A DNA stretch of 9,600 nt from an uncultured Prevotella sp. (GCA_900553965.1 USFX01000103.1:1-9600); one strand, 5' to 3'. Numbered from the stretch's first letter, positions 1-6,906 are shown. Numbers and translations are program-made. The notes: generated from the sequence alone by a model not told the origin.

Positions 1-1815
1 GCTCACCTGATTCTGCTGCGGATTGTTTTTGTTTGTCTTCACGCGGTTGAATTCCTGTGACGTCTTGATGTTGTAGGGATAGACGTCAAGCAGCTTCCAT
101 CTGCGGAGGTCGTTGAAGCGGTGGCCTTCGTAGCTCAGCTCCACGGCGCGTTCGCGGCGCACCTCGCGCATGTATTCATTGAGTGAGCGCGTATATTTCA
201 CGGCAACGTTGTCCACACCGGCACGCTGACGGATCTTGTTCACGGCGTCGAGTGACGACAGCGAGCAGTAGAACATTCCGTCTGGTCTTCCGGCGGCCTG
301 TGCGGCAGCCTCGGCGTACATCAGGTAGACGTCGGCAAGGCGCATGTAGGGCAGATGGATGTGATACTGGGCGCCCCAACCGTAGCCGTCATCGTATTTG
401 TTGCAGTTGTTGTCGATGAACTTCATGAGATAGTAGCCCGTGCGGCTGCCACGGATTACGTCCCGCGAGATGCCGCCGGTGAACATTTCAGCGTAGCGCC
501 ATTTCTCGGTCTGTGAGGAGAGTGTGCCCTGTACGAGTTTCACTCCGTCATAGATGATGTCGTGATAGAATCTCGGATCACGGCCCTGCCACGGATAGTT
601 TTTGTTGAAACCGGAGCTGGGGTCGTTGAGCGGCAGACCGTTGGCCATGCCGTAGTAGTTGACATAGTTTGCCGTCGGTAGATTGGTCACGCCGGCGTCA
701 TTGAGATCCATGCCCGTGAACGAGTGGCTCATCTGCAGGTTCCAGCCGTAGCAGGGACCGCGGAAGATGGCTTCGACAATCTCGCCGTTCTTGTCCTGTC
801 CGGCAATGCGGCGCGTACCGTCGTTTGTCCGGAAATTGTTTGAATACTCGGCGAAAGGCAGCAGACCGTATTTCGACTTGCCGCTTTCAACAATCTGTAT
901 CAGTTCTCCGAAAGCCTCAGCCGCTCGCTTGCAGTAGTTGCGGTCATACCCCGTGCTGTCAGTCGTGCCGACACGTTCCTCGTTCATCAGCGGTGAACCG
1001 GCCCAGAGCAGACATTTTCCGAGATAGCCGAGTGCGGCCAGTTTGGAGATGCGCAGGTCGTTGTTGCCCATTGTCGGCGCACCGGTTTCGGTGTCGTCCC
1101 AGTCTACGGGCAGCAGATTGGCTGCTTCGCGGAAATCCTGTGCCGCCTTGTCCGAACACTCGCTGTATGAGAGGCGCGGAAGAGTGGGCTTCTCGATTTC
1201 CGGCAGGACGAAGTCGACGTATGGCATTCCGCCGAAAAACTGCATCAGTTCGAAGTGGAACCATCCGCGGAAAAAGAGCAGCTGGCCCTTGATGAAGTTC
1301 TTCTGTTCCTGTGTGGCATCGGTCAGCTTGTCGAGGTTTTCAAGTCCCATGTTGGCCTTGCGTATTCCGTACCATGCGGCCGGCCATAGCTTGTGCGTGA
1401 AGTTTGCGCCGTCGGTTTTGAATTCGTTGCCGTCCATCCAGCCGCACCCCCAGCCGTCATATTCTTTCTGCCATCCCCAAAAATCGCCTTGGTCAACCTT
1501 GTAGACCATGTGATAGTCGATGCCGACGTTCATGATTTCATCTTCGCCCCAGTTCCATGAGTTGGTGTAGTGGCCGCCCTTGACGAAGTCAGGTATGCAG
1601 CAGTAGAGCTCCTCTACGAATCCCTGAAAATTCCGGAAGTCCTTGTAGGCGTCCGTGCTGCTCACTTCCGATTCCGGGGCTTTGTCCAGATAGTCGGTGC
1701 AGGAGGTCAGTCCCACTCCGCAGCATGCACACATAATTATATATAGGGCCTTATCTCTGCCTCCTCTCCACGAGAGAGGGGAGTGAATGACCTTGATGAT
1801 TGTTTTCGGTTTCAT
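1..1815 (-). CDS. susD-like: SusD/RagB-family outer-membrane glycan-binding lipoprotein, C-terminus outside the window
   Basis: The frame is open from an ATG at 1815 through base 1 (605 codons), so only the last part is missing. SusD proteins are surface lipoproteins that cap a SusC transporter and help bind oligosaccharides. Seen here: a lipobox LTSC with the lipidated Cys at residue 39, then TDYLDKAPESEVSS, the usual SusD start. A TPR-like helical region follows around residues 180-260 (LPRLSYSECSDKAAQDFREA, then ISKLAALGYLGKCLLWAGS). Near the left edge, about residues 545-575, lies the conserved RagB/SusD block VRRERAVEL, EGHRFNDLRRWKLLD. The gene lies 124 bp downstream of the susC-like gene on the same strand and is presumably co-transcribed with it. 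The ATG at 1815 was chosen because MKPKTIIK supplies the basic n-region. The later in-frame ATG (residue 28) would leave no positive charge. Residues 11-23 look foreign to a signal peptide and coincide with a palindrome (see 1761-1781). The family call is secure; the ligand is unknown. Confidence 0.95.
   Translation of the reverse strand, partial: MKPKTIIKVIHSPLSWRGGRDKALYIIMCACCGVGLTSCTDYLDKAPESEVSSTDAYKDFRNFQGFVEELYCCIPDFVKGGHYTNSWNWGEDEIMNVGIDYHMVYKVDQGDFWGWQKEYDGWGCGWMDGNEFKTDGANFTHKLWPAAWYGIRKANMGLENLDKLTDATQEQKNFIKGQLLFFRGWFHFELMQFFGGMPYVDFVLPEIEKPTLPRLSYSECSDKAAQDFREAANLLPVDWDDTETGAPTMGNNDLRISKLAALGYLGKCLLWAGSPLMNEERVGTTDSTGYDRNYCKRAAEAFGELIQIVESGKSKYGLLPFAEYSNNFRTNDGTRRIAGQDKNGEIVEAIFRGPCYGWNLQMSHSFTGMDLNDAGVTNLPTANYVNYYGMANGLPLNDPSSGFNKNYPWQGRDPRFYHDIIYDGVKLVQGTLSSQTEKWRYAEMFTGGISRDVIRGSRTGYYLMKFIDNNCNKYDDGYGWGAQYHIHLPYMRLADVYLMYAEAAAQAAGRPDGMFYCSLSSLDAVNKIRQRAGVDNVAVKYTRSLNEYMREVRRERAVELSYEGHRFNDLRRWKLLDVYPYNIKTSQEFNRVKTNKNNPQQNQVS
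1761..1781. repeat. Small palindrome inside the SusD signal-peptide coding region
   Basis: On the plus strand CTCCTCTC (1761-1768) can pair with GAGAGGGG (1774-1781) around a 5-nt CACGA loop, with one G-U pair. Read on the minus strand it encodes part of HSPLSWRGGRDK, a polar stretch between the basic n-region (MKPKTIIK) and the hydrophobic core (ALYIIMCACCGVGL) of the lipoprotein signal. Without about 12-14 codons here the signal peptide would have ordinary length. CT-rich/GA-rich palindromes of this style are, from general experience, common between genes in Bacteroidetes genomes. That this one was inserted is inference. Confidence 0.55.
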
Positions 1816-1854
1816 GATTTATTCGTTTTTTATATTAATGCAGGCTTCCTTACC

Positions 1855-1874
1855 TTCCGCCCCCATGGGCGGAA
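1855..1874. promoter_or_regulatory. Hairpin in the susC-susD intergenic spacer
   Basis: TTCCGCCC (1855-1862) and GGGCGGAA (1867-1874) form a perfect 8-bp GC-rich stem with a 4-nt loop, inside the 124-bp gap between the susC stop (1940) and the susD start (1815). On the transcribed (minus) strand it is not followed by a U-tract, so it is unlikely to be a full terminator. An RNA-stability element or partial attenuator setting the susC:susD ratio is possible. The structure is seen; the role is inferred. Confidence 0.5.
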
Positions 1875-1939
1875 TTTGGATAATGCTATTGTTCTCTGTA
1901 ATCTCTTGCCTTTTTCTTTCGGGAGTCCAGGGGAATGTC

Positions 1940-4900
1940 TTACAATGAGAACTTGATTCCTAAGTTGAAGCGTTTCACTGTCGGATATGCTCCCTGTGAG
2001 GCGTTGCCCGTACCGGCGTAGTTGCTTTCGCGGTCGTCGGGCATCTTGCTGTGTGTCCAAAGGTTGTTTCCGTTGAGATATATCTTCAGCGTGTTCAGAC
2101 CGAGATGTCTTATCCATCCCTTTGTCCATGTGTAGGCAATCTCTGCGTTCTTCAGTCTGATGAACGAGCCGTCATAGATGCAGGACGTGCCGCGGAAGTA
2201 GTCGCCGTTGGGCGTTGAGTTGAGTCGCGGCATGGGATTGTCTGCTCCCGTGTTGTCCTTTGTCCAGTAGGACCTTTCGTCATATACGGTGTTGAGGCTA
2301 CCGCTGAGCGAATTGAATATCACGGTACGCGAGACGTTGTTGACGCCGTAGAACTGAGCCATGATGCTGAATCCCTTCCATTCCCATCCGATTGTGGCGC
2401 TGTAGGTGTTCTGCGGGGTGTCGGTAAATCCGTAGGGCGCGCTGTCGTTGGTGTCGATGACGCCGTCGCCGTTATAGTCGATGATGTTGTACATGCCAGG
2501 CAGCTTCTGGTCGTTGTTGGTGTTGTGGGGCGTCATGGCAATCACTTCGTCCCATGTGTTGGCATAGCCGTTTGACAGATAGGAGTGGAACTGACCGATG
2601 GCAAATCCCGCTGTCTTCTGATAGTCAGGCAGGAATTCCGCATCGTCAAACTTCTTGATCTTGCTCACGGCGTGAGTCATATTGAAGTTACCCCAAAGGC
2701 GCATGCCGTTGTTCAGTACCTTGTTCACGCGCATCTCCAGCTCGTAGCCGTGGCTGCTGACACGTCCGTAGTTTATCGTCGGGGGTGTCGTTCCGAAATA
2801 AGAGGGCACGGCACGGCTTGCTCCGTCGATGAGGATGTCCTTGCGGTTTTCGTGGAAGAAGTCGAGGCTGCCGGCGAGCAGTCCGTCGAAGAATGAATAG
2901 TCGATACCGAAGTTCTGCTTTACGGCTTTCTCCCAGTGGACGTCCATGTTGCCGACTTCGCTTTCCTTATACCACGTGTAGGGGCTTCTGATGTCGGCGT
3001 CCAAACCGTGCTGTGTGGTTCCGCCGTAAGCCCATTGGGTTGCGTAGAGCCATCGCTTGCTGACGTTGTCGTCGCCGACCTCGCCGTAGGAGTAGCGGAA
3101 CTTGAGCATGCCGATATATTTCTTCAGTGGTTCAAAGAACTTTTCCTCGCTGACCATCCATCCGATGGCGCCGGAGTTGAAGAAAGCGAAGCGGTTGTCC
3201 TTGCTGAACTTCTCCGAGCCGTTGTAGGCTCCGTTGTATTCGAGGAAGTAGCGTCCGCCGTATGCATATGTGGCGCGGAAAGCCCAGTCCTCACGGTAGT
3301 GGGTGAACTCGCCGCCCTTGGCGTTCTCTGTGCGGTTGAACACACCCATCGCCGTGATGTCGTGCTTGCCGAAGGTGTTGCCCCAGAAAATCTGGGTCTG
3401 ATAGAAGAGATTGCGCTCGGTCAGTCCGTTATCCATCTCGCCGCCATTGATATTCCACTTTATTCCTTCCTGATAGTCGAAGTTGGTGTTGCCGTCGTTG
3501 GGCTGCGAATATGTAATTTCGCCTGTATCCGGATTGATCCATTTTCTTTGTGCCTCATGTAGCTCGTCGCTGATACCGCGCTTGCGCTCGACGAAGACGT
3601 TGTCCCAGGAGACCGTTGCCGAGACCTTCAGGCCTTTGAGAAGGAAGCTGAGGTCCTGCTCGATGGTGAAGTCGGTGTTGATGCGCGTCGTCGTGCGCTT
3701 CTCGATACCGGCTTTCGCTATATTATATATGGAGTTGGGCGCGCCAAGCTCGTCGGCGGGGAAATAGCCCCATGAGCCGTCGCTGTACTTCGGGAGGAAC
3801 GCGTCTGGCGGCGAACTGTAGACCGACTGCCACAACTGCGTCTCAAACCAGGAGTTGCTGTCAACTCCCCATGGGCCTTTCTTCATGCCGTTGCTTCCGA
3901 AGACGTTTGCCTTCAGGCTGGTCGTCTTTGTGAGCTGGAAGTCGAGGTTGCTGCGGACGTTGATACGGTTGTAGCCGTAGCCGGCGTCGTATCCGCGTCC
4001 GTTGTCGAACGAGCGGTAGAGGTCTCCCTCATGAAGGAAGTCCACGGAAGCGAAATACTTGACGAACTTCGTTCCTCCGGAGATATTGACGTTCGGGTTG
4101 TATGACATGGCGGCATCCTTGAACATCTCCTTTTCCCAGTCGACGTTCGGATAGCGCTCGGCCTCTTCGAGGTTGGCCGGGTTGCGGTACTTGTTCAGGA
4201 TGTCGGCCGGAGTGATTTTCGACCATGAGTCAGGCGAGAGCCCCAGTTCGTTCTCAATGGCGTCGTTGCGCACGGAGAGGGCGTCGTAGCTGTCTTTCTT
4301 TCCCGGCAGCTTCGATGCGACCTTGGCCACGATGTTCATACCTATTTCTATTTTCGCACGTCCTTCAGTTCCGCGTTTCGTCGTGATGAGGATTACGCCG
4401 TTGGCTCCTTTCACACCGTAGACGGCTGTTGCCGAGGCATCTTTCAGAACGCTGACGCTCTGGACGGTGCTGATGTCGATGCTGGACATGGGGCGTTCAA
4501 TTCCGTCGACGAGCACGAGAGGCTCGCTGGAGTTCCACGACGTGATTCCGCGGATGACGATGCGCGGGTCTTCCTCGCCCGGCATACCCGTTGAGGCCAT
4601 CGTTATCACGCCCGGCAGGTTTCCGGTCAGAGCGGCTCCGAGAGAGCTGACACCGCCGGTGCGTTCGAGCACCTTGGCGTCGGTCTGGGCTATGGCGCCC
4701 ACGACGCTGGCTTTCTTCTGCTGGCCGTAGCCGACCACAACGACATCGCCGAGAACGTTCTCGTCCTCTGAAAGCACGATTTTGAATGTCCGCTGATTGC
4801 CGACACGAACTTCTTTGGGTCTGTTTCCTATATAAGAAACTACAAGCACAGACTTGTCGCTCGGCACTTTCAGTGTGAAATTGCCGTCGAAGTCAGTTAC

Positions 4901-5080
4901 GGTACCCACGCCGGATGCACCCTTCACGACCACTGAGGCCCCGATGACGGTTTCGCCTTTGCTGTCTTTGACGGTTCCTTTGACCGTCAAGTCATTCTGG
5001 GCAAAGGTTACGGCCGTTTGAAGAAGCAGCAAAACGACCGGTACATACCTTCTGATGATAAGTTGTTTTAAGTTATTCAT
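1940..5080 (-). CDS. susC-like: SusC/RagA-family TonB-linked outer-membrane oligosaccharide transporter
   Basis: Complete at 1046 codons, normal for SusC (about 950-1100). Such proteins are outer-membrane beta-barrels that import glycans using TonB energy with a SusD lid. Order seen: signal peptide with basic n-region and hydrophobic VVLLLLQTAVTFAQ (cleavage near residue 28); a carboxypeptidase-D regulatory-like beta-sandwich (about 31-105, VKGTVKDSKGETVIGASVVV); a TonB-box-like stretch DVVVVGYGQQKKASVVGAI (112-130); the plug, with VLVDGIERPMSSIDISTVQS near 188-207 and LKDASATAVYGVKGANGVI near 212-230; then the barrel. A calcium-loop-like DYNGDGVIDTND lies near residues 866-878, a frequent SusC feature. 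The protein ends NLGIKFSL, a typical final barrel strand. The ATG at 5080 gives a proper signal peptide and lies about 25 nt downstream of a -7 box. It is first in an operon with the SusD gene. The substrate cannot be read from sequence; the GH43 neighbour suggests a pentose-containing glycan. Confidence 0.97.
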   Translation of the reverse strand: MNNLKQLIIRRYVPVVLLLLQTAVTFAQNDLTVKGTVKDSKGETVIGASVVVKGASGVGTVTDFDGNFTLKVPSDKSVLVVSYIGNRPKEVRVGNQRTFKIVLSEDENVLGDVVVVGYGQQKKASVVGAIAQTDAKVLERTGGVSSLGAALTGNLPGVITMASTGMPGEEDPRIVIRGITSWNSSEPLVLVDGIERPMSSIDISTVQSVSVLKDASATAVYGVKGANGVILITTKRGTEGRAKIEIGMNIVAKVASKLPGKKDSYDALSVRNDAIENELGLSPDSWSKITPADILNKYRNPANLEEAERYPNVDWEKEMFKDAAMSYNPNVNISGGTKFVKYFASVDFLHEGDLYRSFDNGRGYDAGYGYNRINVRSNLDFQLTKTTSLKANVFGSNGMKKGPWGVDSNSWFETQLWQSVYSSPPDAFLPKYSDGSWGYFPADELGAPNSIYNIAKAGIEKRTTTRINTDFTIEQDLSFLLKGLKVSATVSWDNVFVERKRGISDELHEAQRKWINPDTGEITYSQPNDGNTNFDYQEGIKWNINGGEMDNGLTERNLFYQTQIFWGNTFGKHDITAMGVFNRTENAKGGEFTHYREDWAFRATYAYGGRYFLEYNGAYNGSEKFSKDNRFAFFNSGAIGWMVSEEKFFEPLKKYIGMLKFRYSYGEVGDDNVSKRWLYATQWAYGGTTQHGLDADIRSPYTWYKESEVGNMDVHWEKAVKQNFGIDYSFFDGLLAGSLDFFHENRKDILIDGASRAVPSYFGTTPPTINYGRVSSHGYELEMRVNKVLNNGMRLWGNFNMTHAVSKIKKFDDAEFLPDYQKTAGFAIGQFHSYLSNGYANTWDEVIAMTPHNTNNDQKLPGMYNIIDYNGDGVIDTNDSAPYGFTDTPQNTYSATIGWEWKGFSIMAQFYGVNNVSRTVIFNSLSGSLNTVYDERSYWTKDNTGADNPMPRLNSTPNGDYFRGTSCIYDGSFIRLKNAEIAYTWTKGWIRHLGLNTLKIYLNGNNLWTHSKMPDDRESNYAGTGNASQGAYPTVKRFNLGIKFSL

Positions 5081-5105
5081 TGACTCGCTAGGTTTTTTGA
5101 TACCG

Positions 5106-5113
5106 CAAAATTA
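5106..5113 (-). promoter_or_regulatory. Probable -7 promoter box of the susC-susD operon
   Basis: The minus strand reads TAATTTTG, matching the Bacteroidetes primary-sigma -7 consensus TAnnTTTG. It ends 25 nt before the susC ATG, which would leave a short leader. Flanking sequence is very AT-rich. No good -33 TTTG sits at the usual 19-21 nt spacing (only a T-run), which suggests a promoter that depends on an activator. Confidence 0.55.
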
Positions 5114-5144
5114 AGTAAATATAAATAAAAACTGTTATTCTCAT

Positions 5145-5194
5145 GTTCCAAGTAGTTTTCTTTTCGTTCCAAATACATTTTCCATCCGTTCCAA
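5145..5194. promoter_or_regulatory. Three helically phased direct repeats upstream of susC (candidate activator sites)
   Basis: GTTCCAA occurs at 5145-5151, 5166-5172 and 5188-5194, starting 21 and then 22 bp apart, about two turns of B-DNA. Read toward susC the word is TTGGAAC, and the array lies roughly 30-80 bp upstream of the susC -7 box. PUL operons are usually switched on by hybrid two-component or AraC-type activators that bind direct repeats upstream of susC. Spacing and position fit that, but no regulator gene is visible here, so the role is inferred. Confidence 0.45.
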
Positions 5195-5196
5195 CC

Positions 5197-5250
5197 GCCT
5201 TTTTTCGTGCCCCGAAATGCCGTCATGATGGCGGAAGAAGCAAAAAAGGC
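5197..5250. repeat. Inverted repeat with 9-bp arms
   Basis: GCCTTTTTT (5197-5205) is repeated inverted as AAAAAAGGC (5242-5250). Between them, around 5220-5235, is a smaller imperfect palindrome centred on TCATGA. It could be a remnant terminator, or one half of an old insertion boundary. No transposase-like coding is nearby. The function is unknown. Confidence 0.35.
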
Positions 5251-5354
5251 CGATTTCATCGAAGAGGGTGGGGAGGTTGAAAGTTGAATGTCGGAAGTTG
5301 AAAGCGTTGGCGATTGAAATCAGAAAAGTGCCGGATGAAGTATCAAATTACGAT

Positions 5355-5492
5355 AGCCCGTCCGACTGCGGTAATGAAATCCGTCCAACTGCGGTAACAG
5401 AATCCGTCCAACTGAGGTAATGAAATCCGTCCAACTGAGGTAATAAAATCCGTCCAACTGAGGAAATGAAATCCGTCCAACTGAGGAAATGC
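5355..5492. repeat. Tandem array: six units of 23 bp abutting the ATPase promoter
   Basis: Units begin at 5355, 5378, 5401, 5424, 5447 and 5470 with an exact 23-bp period. The shared core is CCGTCCAACTG followed by (A or C)GG(T or A)AA; the first unit carries CCGTCCGACTG. Variants change stepwise: units 1-2 have CTGCGGTAA, units 3-4 CTGAGGTAA, units 5-6 CTGAGGAAA, as expected when neighbouring units copy each other by slippage. The last unit ends 13 bp before the -7 box and so overlaps the -33 region. Because 23 is not a multiple of 3 and stops abound, it is not coding. There are no spacers, so it is not CRISPR. It may be an operator cluster or a length-variable promoter element. Confidence 0.9.
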
Positions 5493-5505
5493 GGGATTAT
5501 TTTGT

Positions 5506-5513
5506 TATCTTTG
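5506..5513 (+). promoter_or_regulatory. Probable -7 promoter box of the ATPase gene
   Basis: TATCTTTG fits the Bacteroidetes -7 consensus TAnnTTTG and lies in a common TTTTGTTATCTTTGCA context, 22 nt before the ATG at 5536. The -33 region falls in the last 23-bp tandem unit and has no clear TTTG, so the repeat array may itself help or hinder polymerase binding. Confidence 0.6.
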
Positions 5514-5535
5514 CAGCGTTAAAATACCATCGCTT

Positions 5536-6810
5536 ATGAATAAATATCGGCAAAGAATAGCAGACAAAATGCTGCAAAGACGACTGGCTGGTGTAGGAGC
5601 CGTGCTTATAGAAGGTCCGAAATGGTGCGGAAAGACGACGACGGCGGCACAACATGCCAGTACCATATTATATATGGACGACCCGGAGATGTTGAAACAG
5701 AACATCCGCATGGCCGACATAAATCCCAAGGTGTTGCTTCAAGGCGACATTCCTTTGCTTCTTGATGAATGGCAATTAGCTCCCAAACTATGGGATGCTA
5801 TCAGATTTGAGGTAGACCATAGGGACGGCCCCGGGCAGTTTATCCTTACCGGTTCTGCTGTTCCGGCTAAGATGGACGACATAAACCATTCGGGTGCGGG
5901 ACGTTTCGCATGGCTTACGATGCGTCCCATGAGCCTGTTTGAATCAGGAGAATCTACCGGTGAAGTCAGTCTGGCAGAACTTTTCAATGGTCCGCAAGAG
6001 ATTCTCGGTTTTAACAAGTTGGTTCTCGAAGACATTGCCGGGCTTATCTGCCGTGGCGGCTGGCCTTATGCAACGATGATGGACAACGAGTTGGCACTGG
6101 ATCAGGTGAAATACTATTACGACGCTGTCGTCCGGTCGGACATATCGCGTGTGGATGGCGTGCGCCGTAATCCGGAATTGACAAAACGTCTTATGCGTTC
6201 CTATGCAAGGCATCAGGGTTCACAAGCTACAATATCAACCATTGCACAAGACATATTGTCGCACGACAATGATACGTCAGATACGAAAACCATATCTTCA
6301 TATATAGATGCTCTGAAAAAGATATTTGTAATAGAGGACTCCATTGCATGGAATCCGAATCTGCGTTCCAAAACGGCCATCCGTTCGTCGGACACACGTT
6401 ATTTCGTTGACCCGTCAGTGGCTGTTGCCGCTCTTGGTCTTGGACCGGAAGACTTGTTGGCCGACCTTAATACAATGGGATTGCTCTTCGAGACACTTTG
6501 TGTCCGTGACCTGCGTGTCTTTGCAAATGCGCTTGACGGACAGGTTTATCACTACCGTGACAAACTCGGACTGGAATGTGACGCCGTAGTACACCTACGC
6601 AATGGACGGTATGGTCTCGTGGAAATAAAACTCGGCGGCGACAGGCTCATAGAAGAGGGTGTCTCTACATTACATGCACTTGCTGCAAAGATAGATACTG
6701 ATAAGATGAGAGCCCCGTCATTTATGATGATTCTTACAGCAGTTGGGAAGTTCGCATACCGGCGTGAGGACGGTATCTATATCGTACCGATAGGATGTCT
6801 TAAAGACTGA
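5536..6810 (+). CDS. AAA_14/DUF4143-type P-loop ATPase with PD-(D/E)XK-like C-terminal motif
   Basis: Complete 424-residue protein of the size usual for bacterial and archaeal AAA_14/DUF4143 ATPases. Their biological role is largely unresolved. Seen: Walker A GPKWCGKT (27-34, Lys33); Walker B LLLDEW (74-79, Asp77-Glu78); a sensor-like strand FILTGSA (102-108); a helical segment around 210-270 (NPELTKRLM through SSYIDALKKIFVIED) resembling a winged helix; and a C-terminal domain with ECDAVV (347-352) and LVEIKLGG (361-368). The spacing of Asp349, Glu363 and Lys365 resembles a PD-(D/E)XK nuclease core, which is common in this family and not always active. There is no signal peptide or membrane segment, so it is cytoplasmic. 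It is divergent from susC and convergent with GH43, and has its own promoter and hairpin terminators, so it is a stand-alone unit. Codons look less GC-rich than the flanking PUL genes, consistent with later arrival. The family is confident; the function is unknown. Confidence 0.9.
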   Translation: MNKYRQRIADKMLQRRLAGVGAVLIEGPKWCGKTTTAAQHASTILYMDDPEMLKQNIRMADINPKVLLQGDIPLLLDEWQLAPKLWDAIRFEVDHRDGPGQFILTGSAVPAKMDDINHSGAGRFAWLTMRPMSLFESGESTGEVSLAELFNGPQEILGFNKLVLEDIAGLICRGGWPYATMMDNELALDQVKYYYDAVVRSDISRVDGVRRNPELTKRLMRSYARHQGSQATISTIAQDILSHDNDTSDTKTISSYIDALKKIFVIEDSIAWNPNLRSKTAIRSSDTRYFVDPSVAVAALGLGPEDLLADLNTMGLLFETLCVRDLRVFANALDGQVYHYRDKLGLECDAVVHLRNGRYGLVEIKLGGDRLIEEGVSTLHALAAKIDTDKMRAPSFMMILTAVGKFAYRREDGIYIVPIGCLKD

Positions 6811-6826
6811 ACCGTAACAACAACGT

Positions 6827-6863
6827 AAAACAGGCTGTATTGCTGACCAAAACAGCCTGTTTT
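6827..6863. terminator. Hairpin 1 downstream of the ATPase gene (likely bidirectional terminator)
   Basis: AAAACAGGCTGT (6827-6838) and ACAGCCTGTTTT (6852-6863) are a perfect 12-bp inverted repeat with a 13-nt loop, starting 16 bp after the ATPase stop. The plus-strand arm ends in TTTT, and by symmetry the other strand does too, which suits termination for both convergent genes. Confidence 0.7.
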
Positions 6864-6871
6864 GCAAAGGA

Positions 6872-6906
6872 AAATAGGCTGTTTTACCGAGTAAAACAGC
6901 CTATTT
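6872..6906. terminator. Hairpin 2: perfect 16-bp stem with 3-nt loop
   Basis: AAATAGGCTGTTTTAC (6872-6887) pairs perfectly with GTAAAACAGCCTATTT (6891-6906) around CGA. It shares the AGGCTGTTTT core with hairpin 1. Only a short T-run follows on either strand, so termination strength is uncertain; with hairpin 1 it probably insulates the convergent genes. Confidence 0.65.

Larger units (their letters stand above)
5081..5535. other. 455-bp divergent intergenic control region
   Basis: This gene-free stretch separates the leftward susC-like gene from the rightward ATPase gene. It holds, in order, the susC -7 box (5106-5113), three phased GTTCCAA words (5145-5194), an inverted repeat (5197-5250), two GTTGAAAG words 21 bp apart (5276-5283 and 5297-5304), the 23-bp tandem array (5355-5492), and the ATPase -7 box (5506-5513). 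I see no coding potential beyond a 60-codon frame that runs back over the susC promoter, and no regulator gene such as an HTCS, AraC or ECF/anti-sigma pair. Confidence 0.7.

Noticed and set aside
825..1504. Two plus-strand frames of about 150 codons opposite the SusD gene
   Set aside because: Arg/Ser/Cys-rich translations typical of antisense frames; the minus strand carries a continuous SusD reading frame over the same bases.
2936..3562. 208-codon plus-strand frame opposite susC
   Set aside because: Antisense shadow of the conserved SusC barrel; Val/Ala/Leu-rich translation without recognisable domains.
5077..5259. 60-codon minus-strand frame whose stop overlaps the susC start (ATGA), as in translational coupling
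   Set aside because: It spans the susC -7 box and the phased GTTCCAA sites, so it would not be on the susC transcript; its product looks like random translation of AT-rich control DNA.
5355..5492. CRISPR array
   Set aside because: Repeats are contiguous 23-bp units with no spacers, and no cas genes are nearby; this is a simple tandem array.
5505..5729. 74-codon minus-strand frame across the ATPase start
   Set aside because: It covers the ATPase Walker A coding sequence and promoter on the opposite strand; no independent support.
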